Source: an uncultured Bacilli bacterium
Lineage (GTDB): Bacteria > Bacillota_I > Bacilli_A > RF39 > UBA660
Reading direction: 5' to 3'
Assembly (NCBI GenBank): GCA_934098435.1
Contig: CAKOOV010000009.1
Span: forward strand, 1-57,871
DNA: 57,871 bases
The notes beneath the pieces are model-generated. The model was not told the origin of the DNA, searched no databases, and worked only from the letters and a program-made list of their open reading frames with translations. The position numbers and the translations under genes are program-made. Below are positions 49,022 to 57,871 of this stretch, piece after piece; position 1 is the stretch's first letter; every line of letters starts with the position of its first letter.

Positions 49022-49676
49022 CTAAAATCTTAATATTCTTTTTAAGTCTTTTTTTATAAAAATAATGACCATTTCCAATACCATTAACAATCATTCTAAG
49101 TGTATTAATTTCTTTTCTATTCTTTTCCCTAAATAAATCATCATTTTTACTAATAAGTATCGATCCCAAATATAATTCCTTATAATTATATTTCTTCTTA
49201 CCCTTAGAAAACTTAATAACAGTATAAATAATATTTTTATCTTTAACTAAAGTTTCATCAGCAATATAATAACCTAAAGAAACAATATTCTTTCTCAAAA
49301 AATATAAATCAGTATTACTTTGAATAATAATATCATTTACATAAATAAGTTTATTTCTAGCATATTTAAGCATTCCAACAATAGTATTAGAACCCATACC
49401 ACTAATAACAATAGTATCAATCTCATCAGCAGTAACAACATCAAGACCATTACCAAGTCTCGTTTCTATTTTATTTTGAAGATGCATTTTATTAATATTT
49501 GAAATAGCATTGTTCAATGCATTCTCATTAATATCACTAGCAATAATTCTAATATTATCATATTTCTTAGCCAAGAAAATAGATAAAAAGCCATGATCAC
49601 AACCAATATCAATAACTTTAGAATTATCATCGACATAATTAGCCACAGCTTCCAATCTAACAGATAACTTATTCAT
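49005..49676 (-). CDS. trmK: tRNA (adenine-22-N1)-methyltransferase TrmK
   Basis: SAM-dependent enzyme that makes m1A22 in bacterial tRNAs. The 223 residues show the SAM motif 'VIDIGCDHGFLSIFL' (~residues 20-34), 'IIASDINENALNNA' and 'IVISGMGSNTIVGML', typical of TrmK/YqfN. Gene order rpoD-trmK is conserved in Bacillota. The ATG overlaps the rpoD stop by 8 nt, so translation is coupled. Confidence 0.93.
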   Translation of the reverse strand: MNKLSVRLEAVANYVDDNSKVIDIGCDHGFLSIFLAKKYDNIRIIASDINENALNNAISNINKMHLQNKIETRLGNGLDVVTADEIDTIVISGMGSNTIVGMLKYARNKLIYVNDIIIQSNTDLYFLRKNIVSLGYYIADETLVKDKNIIYTVIKFSKGKKKYNYKELYLGSILISKNDDLFREKNRKEINTLRMIVNGIGNGHYFYKKRLKKNIKILEEIGT

Positions 49677-50766
49677 TTAAGAAATCCTTTAATTTTCTAC
49701 TTCTCGAAGGATGTCTAAGTTTTCTAAGAGCTTTAGCCTCAATCTGTCTAATTCTCTCTCTTGTAACGCCAAACATTTGCCCAACTTCTTCAAGTGTTTT
49801 ACTAGAACCATCATCAAGACCAAATCTAAGTCTAAGAACTTGTTCCTCTCTTTCAGTCAAAGTAAGAAGAACATCACTAATTTCTTCTTTAAGCATTTCA
49901 TGAACGGTAAAATCTTCAGGAGACATATTACTTTCATCAGGAACAAAATCACCCAAATGTGAATCTTCTTCTTCTCCAATAGGAGTTTCAAGCGATACCG
50001 GATCCTGAGCAATCTTAATAACTTCTCTAATCTTTTCAGGGGACATATTCATCTTTTCAGCAAGTTCCTCATCAGTAGGTTCTCTATTAAGTTCTAGAGT
50101 AAGTTGCCTTTGAAATCTTGATAATTTATTAATAGTTTCTACCATATGAACAGGTACCCTAATCGTTCTAGCTTGATCCGCAATAGCTCTTGTAATAGCT
50201 TGTCTAATCCACCAAGTAGCATAAGTAGAAAACTTATATCCTTTAGTAGCATCAAATTTTTCAACAGCCTTCATAAGACCAATATTACCTTCTTGTATTA
50301 AATCAAGAAAAAGCATTCCTCTACCAACATATCTCTTAGCAATAGATACAACAAGTCTTAAATTAGATTCAGCCAATCTATTTTTGGCCATTTCATCACC
50401 TTCGGCAATTTTTTCAGAAAGTTCAGTTTCCTCATCTAATGAAAGCAAACTAATCTTACCAATTTCCTTAAGATACATTCTAACCGGATCATTAATAGTT
50501 AATTCCTTAGCAATACTATCATCTTTTAGAATATCTTCTAAATTACCACCATCATCTTCCTCACTATCATCATCCAAATCACTCTCAGAAATAACACTAA
50601 TATCATTTTCCATAAGAGCATTATAAAGCTCATCAAGTAAATCGCTACTTACTTCAAGTCCTTTTAATTCTTCCGCTAGCTCTTCATATGTAATAAAGCC
50701 AACTTCTTTACCTTTTTTAATAAGTGTTTCTTTTCTTTGTTCAAAATCTTTAACTTCTGATATCAT
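49669..50766 (-). CDS. rpoD: Primary RNA polymerase sigma factor SigA/RpoD
   Basis: Housekeeping sigma factor directing RNA polymerase to -35/-10 promoters. The 365-residue product has region 1.2 ('DPVRMYLKEIGKISLL'), region 2 with 'MLFLDLIQEGNIGLMKAVEK' and 'FSTYATWWIRQAI', region 3 and region 4.2 'GVTRERIRQIEAKALRKL'. Length matches Gram-positive SigA. The ATG overlaps the dnaG TGA (ATGA), behind AGGGGAG. The many TTGNNN-17-TATAAT-like promoters in the window fit this factor. Confidence 0.97.
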   Translation of the reverse strand: MISEVKDFEQRKETLIKKGKEVGFITYEELAEELKGLEVSSDLLDELYNALMENDISVISESDLDDDSEEDDGGNLEDILKDDSIAKELTINDPVRMYLKEIGKISLLSLDEETELSEKIAEGDEMAKNRLAESNLRLVVSIAKRYVGRGMLFLDLIQEGNIGLMKAVEKFDATKGYKFSTYATWWIRQAITRAIADQARTIRVPVHMVETINKLSRFQRQLTLELNREPTDEELAEKMNMSPEKIREVIKIAQDPVSLETPIGEEEDSHLGDFVPDESNMSPEDFTVHEMLKEEISDVLLTLTEREEQVLRLRFGLDDGSSKTLEEVGQMFGVTRERIRQIEAKALRKLRHPSRSRKLKDFLNE

Positions 50767-52493
50767 TTTTTCACTCCCCTTAACTTCATAATTTCTAAAG
50801 AAATCTTAGCCTGCTTTAACGGATCTTTTTCTTCTCTTAACTTTTTGTTTAAATCATTTATCTTTACTTCTTTATGATACTCATTTATAACAAAAATATA
50901 ATCTTCAATTTCCTCTATTAAAAAGTCCTCTTTAATATTCATAGCCAATATTTCCTTCAAAGTATTTAAAATTTCATCTCTAGAAGATATATAACTAATA
51001 AAATCAGCGATATTTATTATACCATATTTATTAAAATAGTAAATAATTTCATTAGATAATTCCCTAATATTTTTATCAGGAAAATATCCAACTCTTTTTT
51101 CTACCATATTTATAACTTTTTCATCTTTAAGCATATAATAAATAAGATAATATTCAGCTTGTCCATATCTATTATATACTTTTTTAGGTTTATTTACCTT
51201 AACATAACTATCTTTATTATTATTATTATTTTTAAGTTTTTCATATTTATTAACTAAATTATCATAATCAATATCAAAACTAGTAGCTAACTTCTTAAGA
51301 TTAAGTTCCACTACAATATCATCTTTCTCATATATAAGTTCTTTTAAAGCAGAATTAACATAAGAAGATATATCTTTAATATTACCAAAATCTTTATTCT
51401 TTTTAAGAAGTTCCATTTTATAATCAATCAAATTAGTAGCATTACTAATTTGATATAAAAAACTATCTTTTCCCTCTTTAATAATATATTCATCCGGATC
51501 CATACCATTAGGTAATCTAACAACTTTAATATCAATACCAGTATCCTCAAGTAACTCTATTGCGTTAATAGTGGCCTTTTCACCTGCACTATCACCATCA
51601 AAACATAAAACAATATTATTAGTCATATTCTTAATAATACTTTTATGATCACGAGTTAAAGCAGTTCCCATCGTAGCAATACAATTATTAACCCCAATAG
51701 TACTAGCCCTAATAACATCCATTTGACCTTCCATAATAATAACACTATCATTCTTCTTCAAATGTTCTTTAGCAATATGATAATTATATAAAATCTTACC
51801 CTTCTTAAACTTATCAGTTTCTTTAGTATTAATATATTTAGAAGTATCCTTAGTATTATATATTCTACCAGAAAAAGCAACAGGATTACCAGCTAAATCA
51901 TATATAGGAAACATAATTCTATTAATAAAAATATCATTACCATTATCATTAGTAAGACCAACATCAATAAGTTTATCAATAGAATAATTCTTATTCTTTA
52001 AATAATCAGTTAAAGACAATTTTTGTACAGATAGCCCAATTCCAAACTTCTTAATAGTATCTCTATCAATATTTCTATTTTTCAAATACTCCATAGCATT
52101 CTTACCCAAATTAGTAAATAAACTATTCTGATAAAATTTATTAGCACTATCATATATATCAAAGTATTCATCTCTTTTACTATTACCAATATAAGTATTA
52201 TTACCAATACTAATACCAGCCTTCTCTCCAAGTAATCTAACTGCATCACTAAAAGATATCTTTTCAAAATCAGATACAAAAGTAAATACATTGCCAGTAG
52301 CACCACAAGAAAAACAAGTAAATATTTGTTTTTCAGGACTAACACTCATACTAGGAGAATGATCATCATGAAAAGGACAAATTCCAATATAATTCTTTCC
52401 TTTTTTTGTAAGATTAACATACCTAGAAACTACATCAACAATATCAGTTTTATTTCTTATCTCATTAATAACATCATTACTGATAAAAGCCAT
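50763..52493 (-). CDS. dnaG: DNA primase DnaG
   Basis: Primase that lays RNA primers at the replication fork. The 576-residue product has the zinc-binding domain with 'CPFHDDHSPSMSV' and 'FTCFSCGATGNVF', the TOPRIM core with 'VIIMEGQMDVIRAS' and 'FDGDSAGEKAT', and a C-terminal helicase-binding region. Length is normal for Bacillota. First gene of the dnaG-rpoD-trmK operon. The RBS (GAGGAAGTGAG) is modest. Confidence 0.97.
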   Translation of the reverse strand: MAFISNDVINEIRNKTDIVDVVSRYVNLTKKGKNYIGICPFHDDHSPSMSVSPEKQIFTCFSCGATGNVFTFVSDFEKISFSDAVRLLGEKAGISIGNNTYIGNSKRDEYFDIYDSANKFYQNSLFTNLGKNAMEYLKNRNIDRDTIKKFGIGLSVQKLSLTDYLKNKNYSIDKLIDVGLTNDNGNDIFINRIMFPIYDLAGNPVAFSGRIYNTKDTSKYINTKETDKFKKGKILYNYHIAKEHLKKNDSVIIMEGQMDVIRASTIGVNNCIATMGTALTRDHKSIIKNMTNNIVLCFDGDSAGEKATINAIELLEDTGIDIKVVRLPNGMDPDEYIIKEGKDSFLYQISNATNLIDYKMELLKKNKDFGNIKDISSYVNSALKELIYEKDDIVVELNLKKLATSFDIDYDNLVNKYEKLKNNNNNKDSYVKVNKPKKVYNRYGQAEYYLIYYMLKDEKVINMVEKRVGYFPDKNIRELSNEIIYYFNKYGIINIADFISYISSRDEILNTLKEILAMNIKEDFLIEEIEDYIFVINEYHKEVKINDLNKKLREEKDPLKQAKISLEIMKLRGVKK

Positions 52494-52523
52494 AGTCTCA
52501 CTTCCTCACAAAAAGCCAATATA

Positions 52524-52552
52524 ATTATATAACAAAAGTAATATTTTGTAAA
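52524..52552 (-). promoter_or_regulatory. Sigma-A promoter of the dnaG-rpoD-trmK operon
   Basis: TTTACA - 17 nt - TATAAT on the minus strand, 30 nt before the start codon. Confidence 0.75.
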
Positions 52553-52573
52553 GAAAAATCAAATTTTATACAA

Positions 52574-53560
52574 TCATCTAGCATAACCATATACTTTACC
52601 ATTTTCTAAAGATATCCCTTTATAATAAAAAAGTTCATTTACTGTAACAAATTCATATCCATTATCCTTAAGTATAGGAATAATATTACCAAGAGCATTA
52701 AGACTAGCACTATAAATATCATGCATAAGAATAATATCACCATCACGTACCTTATTAACTACTCTACTAGTAATCCTCTTAGAATTATGATACTTCCAAT
52801 CCAAAGTATCAATATCCCATATAATAATAGGCATATTAGCCACTTTCTTAATTTTATTATTAACAGAACCATAACTAGGTCTTAATAAATTAGGTCTCTT
52901 ATTCGTAGCACTATATATAACATCACTAGTATCCTCAATCTCACTTCTAATCTTATCTTCATCATATTTAGTAAGCAATAAATGATTATACGTATGATTA
53001 CCAATCTCCATACCACTATCAACCATCTTTCTAAGAATATCTTTATTATTTATCGCCCTATTACCAAGAACAAAAAAAGTAGCCTTAATATCATATTTAT
53101 TAAGAACATCAATAATCTTACTAGTATTATAATTAGGACCATCATCAAAAGTAAGAGCAATCAACTTCTTACCATTATTTATCTTCCTGTTAATAATAAC
53201 ATCATACTCATAATTAGTCTTATTAATTCTATTAATACTATTATCACTAGTATCAACAACAAAAGAATCACTACCATCGCTTACCATATTATCATTCCAA
53301 AAATACTTATAAAAAGTTAAATAATATAAATTATCATTATCATATATATCATAATCAATAATAGTATTACCATCTATATAACTATCATAATTCAAATAAT
53401 CACTAATATAATTATCAATATCATTATTACTAAAAAAAGGATAACTAATATCATAATTCAAAGAAACAACCTCTTTATTAATAACATCATTATCACTATC
53501 AACAATAAAAACCATTAACGATATAACAATTATTGGTAAAATAAAATATCTAAGTTTCAT
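52574..53560 (-). CDS. Membrane-anchored polysaccharide deacetylase (NodB family)
   Basis: Predicted extracytoplasmic, metal-dependent deacetylase of peptidoglycan or another amino-sugar polymer. The 328-residue product has an N-terminal hydrophobic segment (~3-20), a small N-terminal domain and the NodB domain from ~residue 132. Motif 1 is 'ALTFDDGPNYNTS', motif 2 'IGNHTYNH' (metal His residues), motif 3 'LLRPSYGSVNN' and motif 5 'ILMHDIY'. Ser replaces the usual second Pro in RPPYG. Substrate cannot be read; PgdA-like or sporulation PdaA-like roles are both open. Confidence 0.9.
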   Translation of the reverse strand: MKLRYFILPIIVISLMVFIVDSDNDVINKEVVSLNYDISYPFFSNNDIDNYISDYLNYDSYIDGNTIIDYDIYDNDNLYYLTFYKYFWNDNMVSDGSDSFVVDTSDNSINRINKTNYEYDVIINRKINNGKKLIALTFDDGPNYNTSKIIDVLNKYDIKATFFVLGNRAINNKDILRKMVDSGMEIGNHTYNHLLLTKYDEDKIRSEIEDTSDVIYSATNKRPNLLRPSYGSVNNKIKKVANMPIIIWDIDTLDWKYHNSKRITSRVVNKVRDGDIILMHDIYSASLNALGNIIPILKDNGYEFVTVNELFYYKGISLENGKVYGYAR

Positions 53561-53582
53561 ATAATCACCAATACAATAATAT

Positions 53583-53609
53583 GAAAAAATGACCCCTTTT
53601 AGAAGTCAC
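53583..53609 (-). terminator. Terminator after the HD-domain gene
   Basis: Minus-strand stem TGACTTC/GGGGTCA (two G-U pairs) followed by TTTTTTCAT. It overlaps the stop codon. Confidence 0.65.
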
Positions 53610-54177
53610 TTATATCTATACCATCAAATTTAACATTAATAAATTTCTTACTTGATAAAAAATCACACATATGTACAAATCTTTGATACTTATCCTTAGG
53701 AATAGGTAAAACCTCATTACCATTATAATCCTTATTCCAAATACCCATATGAGAAGCAATAACTCTTGTAATCAAATCAATCTCATCATCATTTAAAGAT
53801 AACTTATTTTTATTTTCTCTAACATACTCACTAGCAAGTAAAGGATGATCAAACCTTGTATATTTTTCCTTAATCTTACCACTTTTAAAACCATCATGAA
53901 GTACTAAAGCCATAATAATAATATCTTTTTCACTATCTGTAAAATTATTAAGTCCAGGATTATTAAGAAGTTCATAAGCAATACGTACCGCTACTTTAGT
54001 ATGTTTAACAAGGCCATGTTCAGTAGCGGCAAACTCGGGATGATATTTACCAGTACTAGAAGCAGGTATTTCAAAAAAATAATCAGGAAGACCACTAACA
54101 AGTAATACCAAATCATTTCTCTTATTAGTATCTTTAATATAATTATATTCTTTATTAAAATAATCTTTTTTTTCCAT
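53599..54177 (-). CDS. HD-domain protein (putative phosphohydrolase)
   Basis: The product has 192 residues, cytoplasmic. Metal-binding pattern: 'EHGLVKHTKVAVRIAYEL' gives the first His, 'ALVLHDGFKSG' the HD pair, then 'FDHPLLASEYV' and 'IASHMGIW'. This spacing (H...HD...H...H...D) is that of HD hydrolases acting on nucleotides. The substrate is unknown. The ATG comes one base after the mscS stop codon, so the two are co-transcribed. Confidence 0.85.
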   Translation of the reverse strand: MEKKDYFNKEYNYIKDTNKRNDLVLLVSGLPDYFFEIPASSTGKYHPEFAATEHGLVKHTKVAVRIAYELLNNPGLNNFTDSEKDIIIMALVLHDGFKSGKIKEKYTRFDHPLLASEYVRENKNKLSLNDDEIDLITRVIASHMGIWNKDYNGNEVLPIPKDKYQRFVHMCDFLSSKKFINVKFDGIDISDF

Positions 54178-54178
54178 A

Positions 54179-54979
54179 CTACTTTCTTATATTAATATCC
54201 ACAGTTGTATAAGGAATACTAATATCCTCCTTATCAAATCTATCTTTTACCATTCTAAGAACCTTTCTCTTAATAACAAATCCTGTCATAGCCTTACAAG
54301 TAATATCTACCATATATATAATAGCGGAATCACCAAGTTCATCAATACCTAAAAGTTTATAACCTTTAACATTATCAATTTTAAGAATATCTTCTTTCAT
54401 GCTCTCCAATACCTTTTCAAGCTTATCAATATCAGTATCATAAGCAACATTAAGCTTAATAAATAAATCAGCATCAGATAAATTATAATTAATAACCTCA
54501 CTAAAAGAAGAATTACCAATAGATTTTACTTCTCCAGAAAAAGATTTAATTTTCGTAGTTCTAAGTCCAAACTCAATAACAGTACCAGTAAAACCATTAA
54601 TCTGTACAACATCCCCAACAGCATATTTATTATCAAATATAATAGAAGCTCCCGCTAAAACATCCTTTAAAATATCTTGAAAAGCCAATCCAATAACTGC
54701 GGCAAATACCCCTATAGAAGCAATAATACTAGTAGTATCAACACCATATAATTTAAAAATACCAAGCACTACAAATATAAGTATTAAATACTTACTAACA
54801 CTTTTAGCCAAATTAATAACAGTATCTTTTCTTTTATCTTTACCACTAATACTTTTATGTCTAGCACCAATTTTATCAACAACATTACCAATTAACATAT
54901 TAAGCACAAGTCCTATAGCAACATACACAAAAGGCAAATAAAACTTTTCACTAGTAATAACAGCAATAAACTTTTCCAT
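54179..54979 (-). CDS. mscS: Small-conductance mechanosensitive channel MscS
   Basis: Tension-gated channel that releases solutes on osmotic downshock. The 266-residue product has three hydrophobic segments (~12-32, ~55-77 and ~85-110). The third, pore-lining one reads 'GVFAAVIGLAFQDILKDVLA', followed by the beta domain 'FDNKYAVGDVVQINGFTGTV' and 'NSSFSEVINY'. Length is near the E. coli protein (286). Confidence 0.92.
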   Translation of the reverse strand: MEKFIAVITSEKFYLPFVYVAIGLVLNMLIGNVVDKIGARHKSISGKDKRKDTVINLAKSVSKYLILIFVVLGIFKLYGVDTTSIIASIGVFAAVIGLAFQDILKDVLAGASIIFDNKYAVGDVVQINGFTGTVIEFGLRTTKIKSFSGEVKSIGNSSFSEVINYNLSDADLFIKLNVAYDTDIDKLEKVLESMKEDILKIDNVKGYKLLGIDELGDSAIIYMVDITCKAMTGFVIKRKVLRMVKDRFDKEDISIPYTTVDINIRK

Positions 54980-55023
54980 AAAACAACCTTCTTTCTTAAC
55001 AAAATTATAACATAAAAATAATA

Positions 55024-56100
55024 TTATTTAAACATTCTAACAATAATTTCATTAGAAATATACATATATTTCTTATCAATCTTAAGATAATCATCTTCTA
55101 AAACCAAATAACCATCATTAATCAAATCATAAATATTAAACACCTCATCAATAAAAACACCATATTTATTCTTAAAACTATTCAAATTAATACCATTAAA
55201 CTTTCTAAGTCCTAACATAACTTCATTTTCCATTCTAATATCAATAGATTCTTCTTCAACACTTCCCATGTATTCACCATCTAAATACTTAGCCAAATTC
55301 TTCGTATTAACCATTCTTTCACCATTAATATAACTAGTACTAGAAAGTCCAAATCCATAATAATTATCATTATTCCAATATACCAAATTATGACGAGATT
55401 CATACCCCTTCTTAGCATAATTACTAATTTCATAATGAATATAACCATTATCCTCTAAAATATCTTCTATGTATTTATACATTTCATAATCCAAATCCTC
55501 ATCTATACCATTAAACCCATTAACCTTAAGTAAAGTATTATCTTCAAGTATTAAACTATAAGTAGAAATATGTTTAACATCTAACTTCAAAGCCTTATCA
55601 ATATCCCTTTTTAATATATTAATATCATTATAAGCGGCATATATAATATCAATATTAACATTATCAATATATCTTTTAATTAAATTAATCTTATCAAATA
55701 CCTCTCTCTCAGTATGCCTTCTACCAAGTAATTTAATAATATCATTATCAAAAGATTGTACACCAATACTAATTCTATTTACTCCATATTTTTTCATAAT
55801 ATTAAGTTTACTCTCAGTAATAGATTCAACATTACATTCTATAGTAAATTCATAATCACTACTAAGATTAAATATTTTAATAATATCAAATAGCATAACA
55901 AGTTCATCATCCTCTAAACAACTAGGAGTACCTCCTCCAATATAAATAGTATTAACTTCTTCCCCTTTATACCTATCAACAATCTCATTTCTTAAATTAT
56001 CTAAATAACTTTTAATATATTTCTTATTATAAAATATCTTACAAAAATCACAATAAGAACAAATACTATTACAAAAAGGAATATGAATATATATAGACAT
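55024..56100 (-). CDS. hemW: HemW-like radical SAM protein
   Basis: Radical SAM protein of the HemW (heme chaperone, formerly HemN-like) family. The 358-residue product has the cluster motif at its start, 'HIPFCNSICSYCDFCKIF' (CxxxCxxC plus the extra CDFC Cys), 'TIYIGGGTPSCL', 'NRISIGVQSF' and 'YEISNYAKKGYESRHNLVYW'. These fit HemW rather than true HemN. Heme pathway genes are not seen in the window, so the role in this organism is open. Divergent from sspI. Confidence 0.92.
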   Translation of the reverse strand: MSIYIHIPFCNSICSYCDFCKIFYNKKYIKSYLDNLRNEIVDRYKGEEVNTIYIGGGTPSCLEDDELVMLFDIIKIFNLSSDYEFTIECNVESITESKLNIMKKYGVNRISIGVQSFDNDIIKLLGRRHTEREVFDKINLIKRYIDNVNIDIIYAAYNDINILKRDIDKALKLDVKHISTYSLILEDNTLLKVNGFNGIDEDLDYEMYKYIEDILEDNGYIHYEISNYAKKGYESRHNLVYWNNDNYYGFGLSSTSYINGERMVNTKNLAKYLDGEYMGSVEEESIDIRMENEVMLGLRKFNGINLNSFKNKYGVFIDEVFNIYDLINDGYLVLEDDYLKIDKKYMYISNEIIVRMFK

Positions 56101-56147
56101 ATTTAATCACCATCTATAGAATACCATAACAATAATTAAAATACAAG

Positions 56148-56176
56148 GAATAAAATAATAATAATATATCATACTA
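56148..56176 (+). promoter_or_regulatory. Putative sigma-G promoter for sspI
   Basis: GAATA - 17 nt - CATACTA, matching the sigma-G (forespore) consensus GHATR and CATNHTA. It lies 16 nt before the start codon, as expected for a SASP gene. Confidence 0.72.
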
Positions 56177-56191
56177 ATAAGGGTGATAAAC

Positions 56192-56398
56192 ATGAATAAC
56201 ATAGATATAAGACAATACATAAAAAATAATTTCAAAGATGATAATATTGAAGATATAAAATCATCTATTGAAGACTCTATATCTTCCAAAGAAGATGATC
56301 CACTAATAGGTTTAGGAGTATTATTTGAAATACTATGGAATAATTCAACTAAAGAACAGCAAACAATAATATTAAATAACATAAAAAAAGGTATGTAA
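56192..56398 (+). CDS. sspI: Small acid-soluble spore protein SspI
   Basis: Minor SASP found in the spore core. The 68-residue product (ATG at 56192, AAGGGTGA upstream; an earlier ATG at 56183 lies on that RBS) reads 'MNNIDIRQYIKNNF', then 'IKSSIEDSISSKEDD', and the family core 'LIGLGVLFEILWNNSTKEQQ'. This is the SspI order (NIRxxI, I-x-D-A/S-I, LPGLGVLFExIW). The sigma-G-like promoter and strong terminator agree. It independently confirms that the organism sporulates. Confidence 0.93.
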   Translation: MNNIDIRQYIKNNFKDDNIEDIKSSIEDSISSKEDDPLIGLGVLFEILWNNSTKEQQTIILNNIKKGM

Positions 56399-56416
56399 CA
56401 ATTACATACCTTTTTC
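56390..56416 (+). terminator. sspI terminator
   Basis: 9-bp stem GGTATGTAA/TTACATACC with a 3-nt loop, overlapping the stop codon, then TTTTTC. Confidence 0.92.
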
Positions 56417-56472
56417 TTATCGTCTCACATTTCATTGTTCGCCGTTTTCTAATGCCCAAAGTCATTAGAAAA
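56417..56472. repeat. 56-bp dispersed repeat, copy B
   Basis: Identical to 34144-34199 except for one base (56442 C). It lies between the convergent sspI and BspA-like genes, 7 bp from the latter's stop codon. Confidence 0.9.
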
Positions 56473-56478
56473 TAATCA

Positions 56479-57871
56479 TCACCTTTTCTTATAAGTCAAA
56501 TACCCATTAGTATAATTAGCCATACTAACATCAAATTTACCATACTCATATGGTACCGCTCCAACAAGTGAATTACAAATAGAAAACATACCACTCGAAT
56601 TTGTTACATTACTTGTATTCCACAAATCAGATACATATATTGTCTTTAATTTTTCATCATTCCAAAACATATTACTCATATTAGTAACATTTGATGTGTC
56701 AAAGCTAGATAAATCTAAAGTTGTTAATGAATTACACCAAGCAAGCATAACACCCATATCAGTCACATTTGACGTATTAAATGATGATAAATTTAAATTT
56801 ATAAGACTATTACAATTATAAAACATACTACTCATATTAGTAACATTTGATGTATTAAATGATGATAAATTTAAATTTATAAGACTATTACAATTATAAA
56901 ACATACTACTCATATTAGTAACATTTGATGTATTAAATGATGATAAATTTAAATTTATAAGACTATTACAATTATTAAACATACCACGCAAATTAGTAAC
57001 ATTTGATGTATCAAATGAACTTAAATCTAAACTAGTTAATTTATAACAGCCATCAAACATATATACTATATTAGTCACATTTGATGTATCGAAGTTGGAT
57101 AAATCTAATGCTGCTAATGAACTACAACCTCTAAACATACTATGCATATTAGTTACTTTTGATGTATCAAACGAATTTAAATCTAAACTCGTAAGTAATT
57201 TACAATTTCTAAACATCTGATTCATATCAATCACATTTGATGTGTCAAAATTTGATAAATCTAACTTTAACAATGAATTACATCCGGTAAACATACCACT
57301 CATATTAGTTACTTTGGATGTATCAAACGAACTTAAATCTAAACTAGTTAATTTAGAGCATTCACCAAACATATCAGCCATAGCTGTTACATTAGATGTA
57401 TTAAAGTTTGATAAATTTAAATTAGTTAAATTAGAACAACCTTCAAACATATTACTCATTAGTTTTACTTTTGATGTATCAAACGAACTTAAATCTAAAC
57501 TTGTAAGTGATTTGCAATTTCTAAACATACCACCATAACTATAGTTATATGGATTTCCCATAGAGGTTACATTTGATGTATCAAAATTTGATAAGTCTAA
57601 TGCTGTTAAACTAGAGCATTCTGCAAACATATTATTTATATTTGTAACACTTGATGTATTAAAATTAGATAAATCAATACTTGTTAATGAATTACAATCC
57701 CAAAACACACCATTCATATTAGTCACATTAGATGTATTAAAGTTTTCACCAAAAGTAATATTAGTTAAAGATGTGTCTTTTCTAAACATATCACTCATAC
57801 TAGTCATTCCTGATGTATCCATATTAGATAGATCTATTGATGTAACATTAGTTAGATTACTAAATAATCCT
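56479..57871 (-). CDS. BspA-like 26-residue-repeat surface protein (5' end outside the window)
   Basis: The open frame runs through the right edge of the window (still open at 57871), so the N-terminus and any signal peptide are missing. At least 464 codons are visible. They form about 16 copies of a 26-residue leucine-rich-like unit: 'MSSMFYNCNSLINLNLSSFN' then 'TSNVTN'. This is the DUF285/BspA-type surface repeat known in gut Bacillota and mycoplasmas. The protein ends in a short cap, 'YTNGYLTYKKR', without an LPxTG motif. Several units are nearly identical at the DNA level, a sign of recent repeat expansion. Probable adhesin. Confidence 0.9.
   Translation of the reverse strand, partial: GLFSNLTNVTSIDLSNMDTSGMTSMSDMFRKDTSLTNITFGENFNTSNVTNMNGVFWDCNSLTSIDLSNFNTSSVTNINNMFAECSSLTALDLSNFDTSNVTSMGNPYNYSYGGMFRNCKSLTSLDLSSFDTSKVKLMSNMFEGCSNLTNLNLSNFNTSNVTAMADMFGECSKLTSLDLSSFDTSKVTNMSGMFTGCNSLLKLDLSNFDTSNVIDMNQMFRNCKLLTSLDLNSFDTSKVTNMHSMFRGCSSLAALDLSNFDTSNVTNIVYMFDGCYKLTSLDLSSFDTSNVTNLRGMFNNCNSLINLNLSSFNTSNVTNMSSMFYNCNSLINLNLSSFNTSNVTNMSSMFYNCNSLINLNLSSFNTSNVTDMGVMLAWCNSLTTLDLSSFDTSNVTNMSNMFWNDEKLKTIYVSDLWNTSNVTNSSGMFSICNSLVGAVPYEYGKFDVSMANYTNGYLTYKKR

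Noticed and set aside
1..57871. Mollicute genetic code (TGA = Trp)
   Set aside because: Trp is encoded by TGG throughout and TGA ends genes such as dnaG where it overlaps the next ATG. The standard bacterial code fits.
1..57871. tRNA or rRNA genes
   Set aside because: No cloverleaf with the GGTTCGAATCC-type T arm and no rRNA-like GC-richer block was noticed on either strand; a tRNA search tool could not be run.

Overview
The window is a very AT-rich chromosomal segment of a low-GC Bacillota, most likely an uncultured gut Bacilli lineage (RF39/Erysipelotrichia-like); this placement is inferred from gene content. The standard bacterial code is used: Trp is TGG, and TGA acts as a stop, for example at the end of dnaG. 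The cell is predicted to form endospores, because gpr, sspI (behind a sigma-G-like promoter), a SpoVID-like LysM protein and a CotS/YutH-like kinase-fold protein are present. MurE carries a DNSR motif, which points to meso-diaminopimelate peptidoglycan. Nearly all genes are on the minus strand.

Layout. 1-2.3 kb: a duplicated PBP-anchor-like fragment, a possible IS end and an unknown membrane protein. 2.3-4.3 kb: tsf and rpsB, the latter with an unusual C-terminal domain. 4.3-10.5 kb: a 1909-aa InlB-repeat surface protein and a small anchored partner. 10.6-12.1 kb: murE. 12.2-34.1 kb: one large surface-fibre and secretion island. 34.2-35.1 kb: a BRO-type gene beside a 56-bp repeat. 35.3-43.2 kb: housekeeping genes (Clp-like AAA+, ylxM, ftsY, rny, gap, a CofE-like ligase, gpr). 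43.2-43.5 kb: rpsT. 43.5-44.5 kb: a tandemly duplicated, so far unnamed type I toxin-antitoxin-like locus. 44.5-56.1 kb: recD2, spore-coat-type genes, trmK-rpoD-dnaG, a polysaccharide deacetylase, an HD protein, mscS and hemW. 56.2-57.9 kb: sspI and a truncated BspA-like repeat protein that runs off the right edge.

The main discovery candidate is the 12.2-34.1 kb island. It has two active-site-complete ER-type (SipW-like) signal peptidases. It also has two signal-peptidase-like proteins that have lost both catalytic residues. At least seven exported TasA/camelysin-like or related proteins share a short '[ST][YF][AGS]x[FYW]'-type sequence after the signal segment, and there is a 2643-aa glycine-rich 'YGGG' repeat protein. 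In the middle of the same operon lie a membrane-anchored McrB-like AAA+ NTPase and a DUF2357-like partner without a visible nuclease domain. This looks like a restriction-type AAA+ machine recruited to assemble or export a protein fibre. The role is inference; the gene content and motifs are read directly.

The second candidate is the tandem repeat at 43.5-44.5 kb. Each unit has a well-formed sigma-A promoter on each strand, a convergent structured small RNA, a short membrane peptide ORF overlapped by an upstream ORF in another frame, and complementary sequences at the two ends of the toxin mRNA. These are the usual parts of a type I toxin-antitoxin module.
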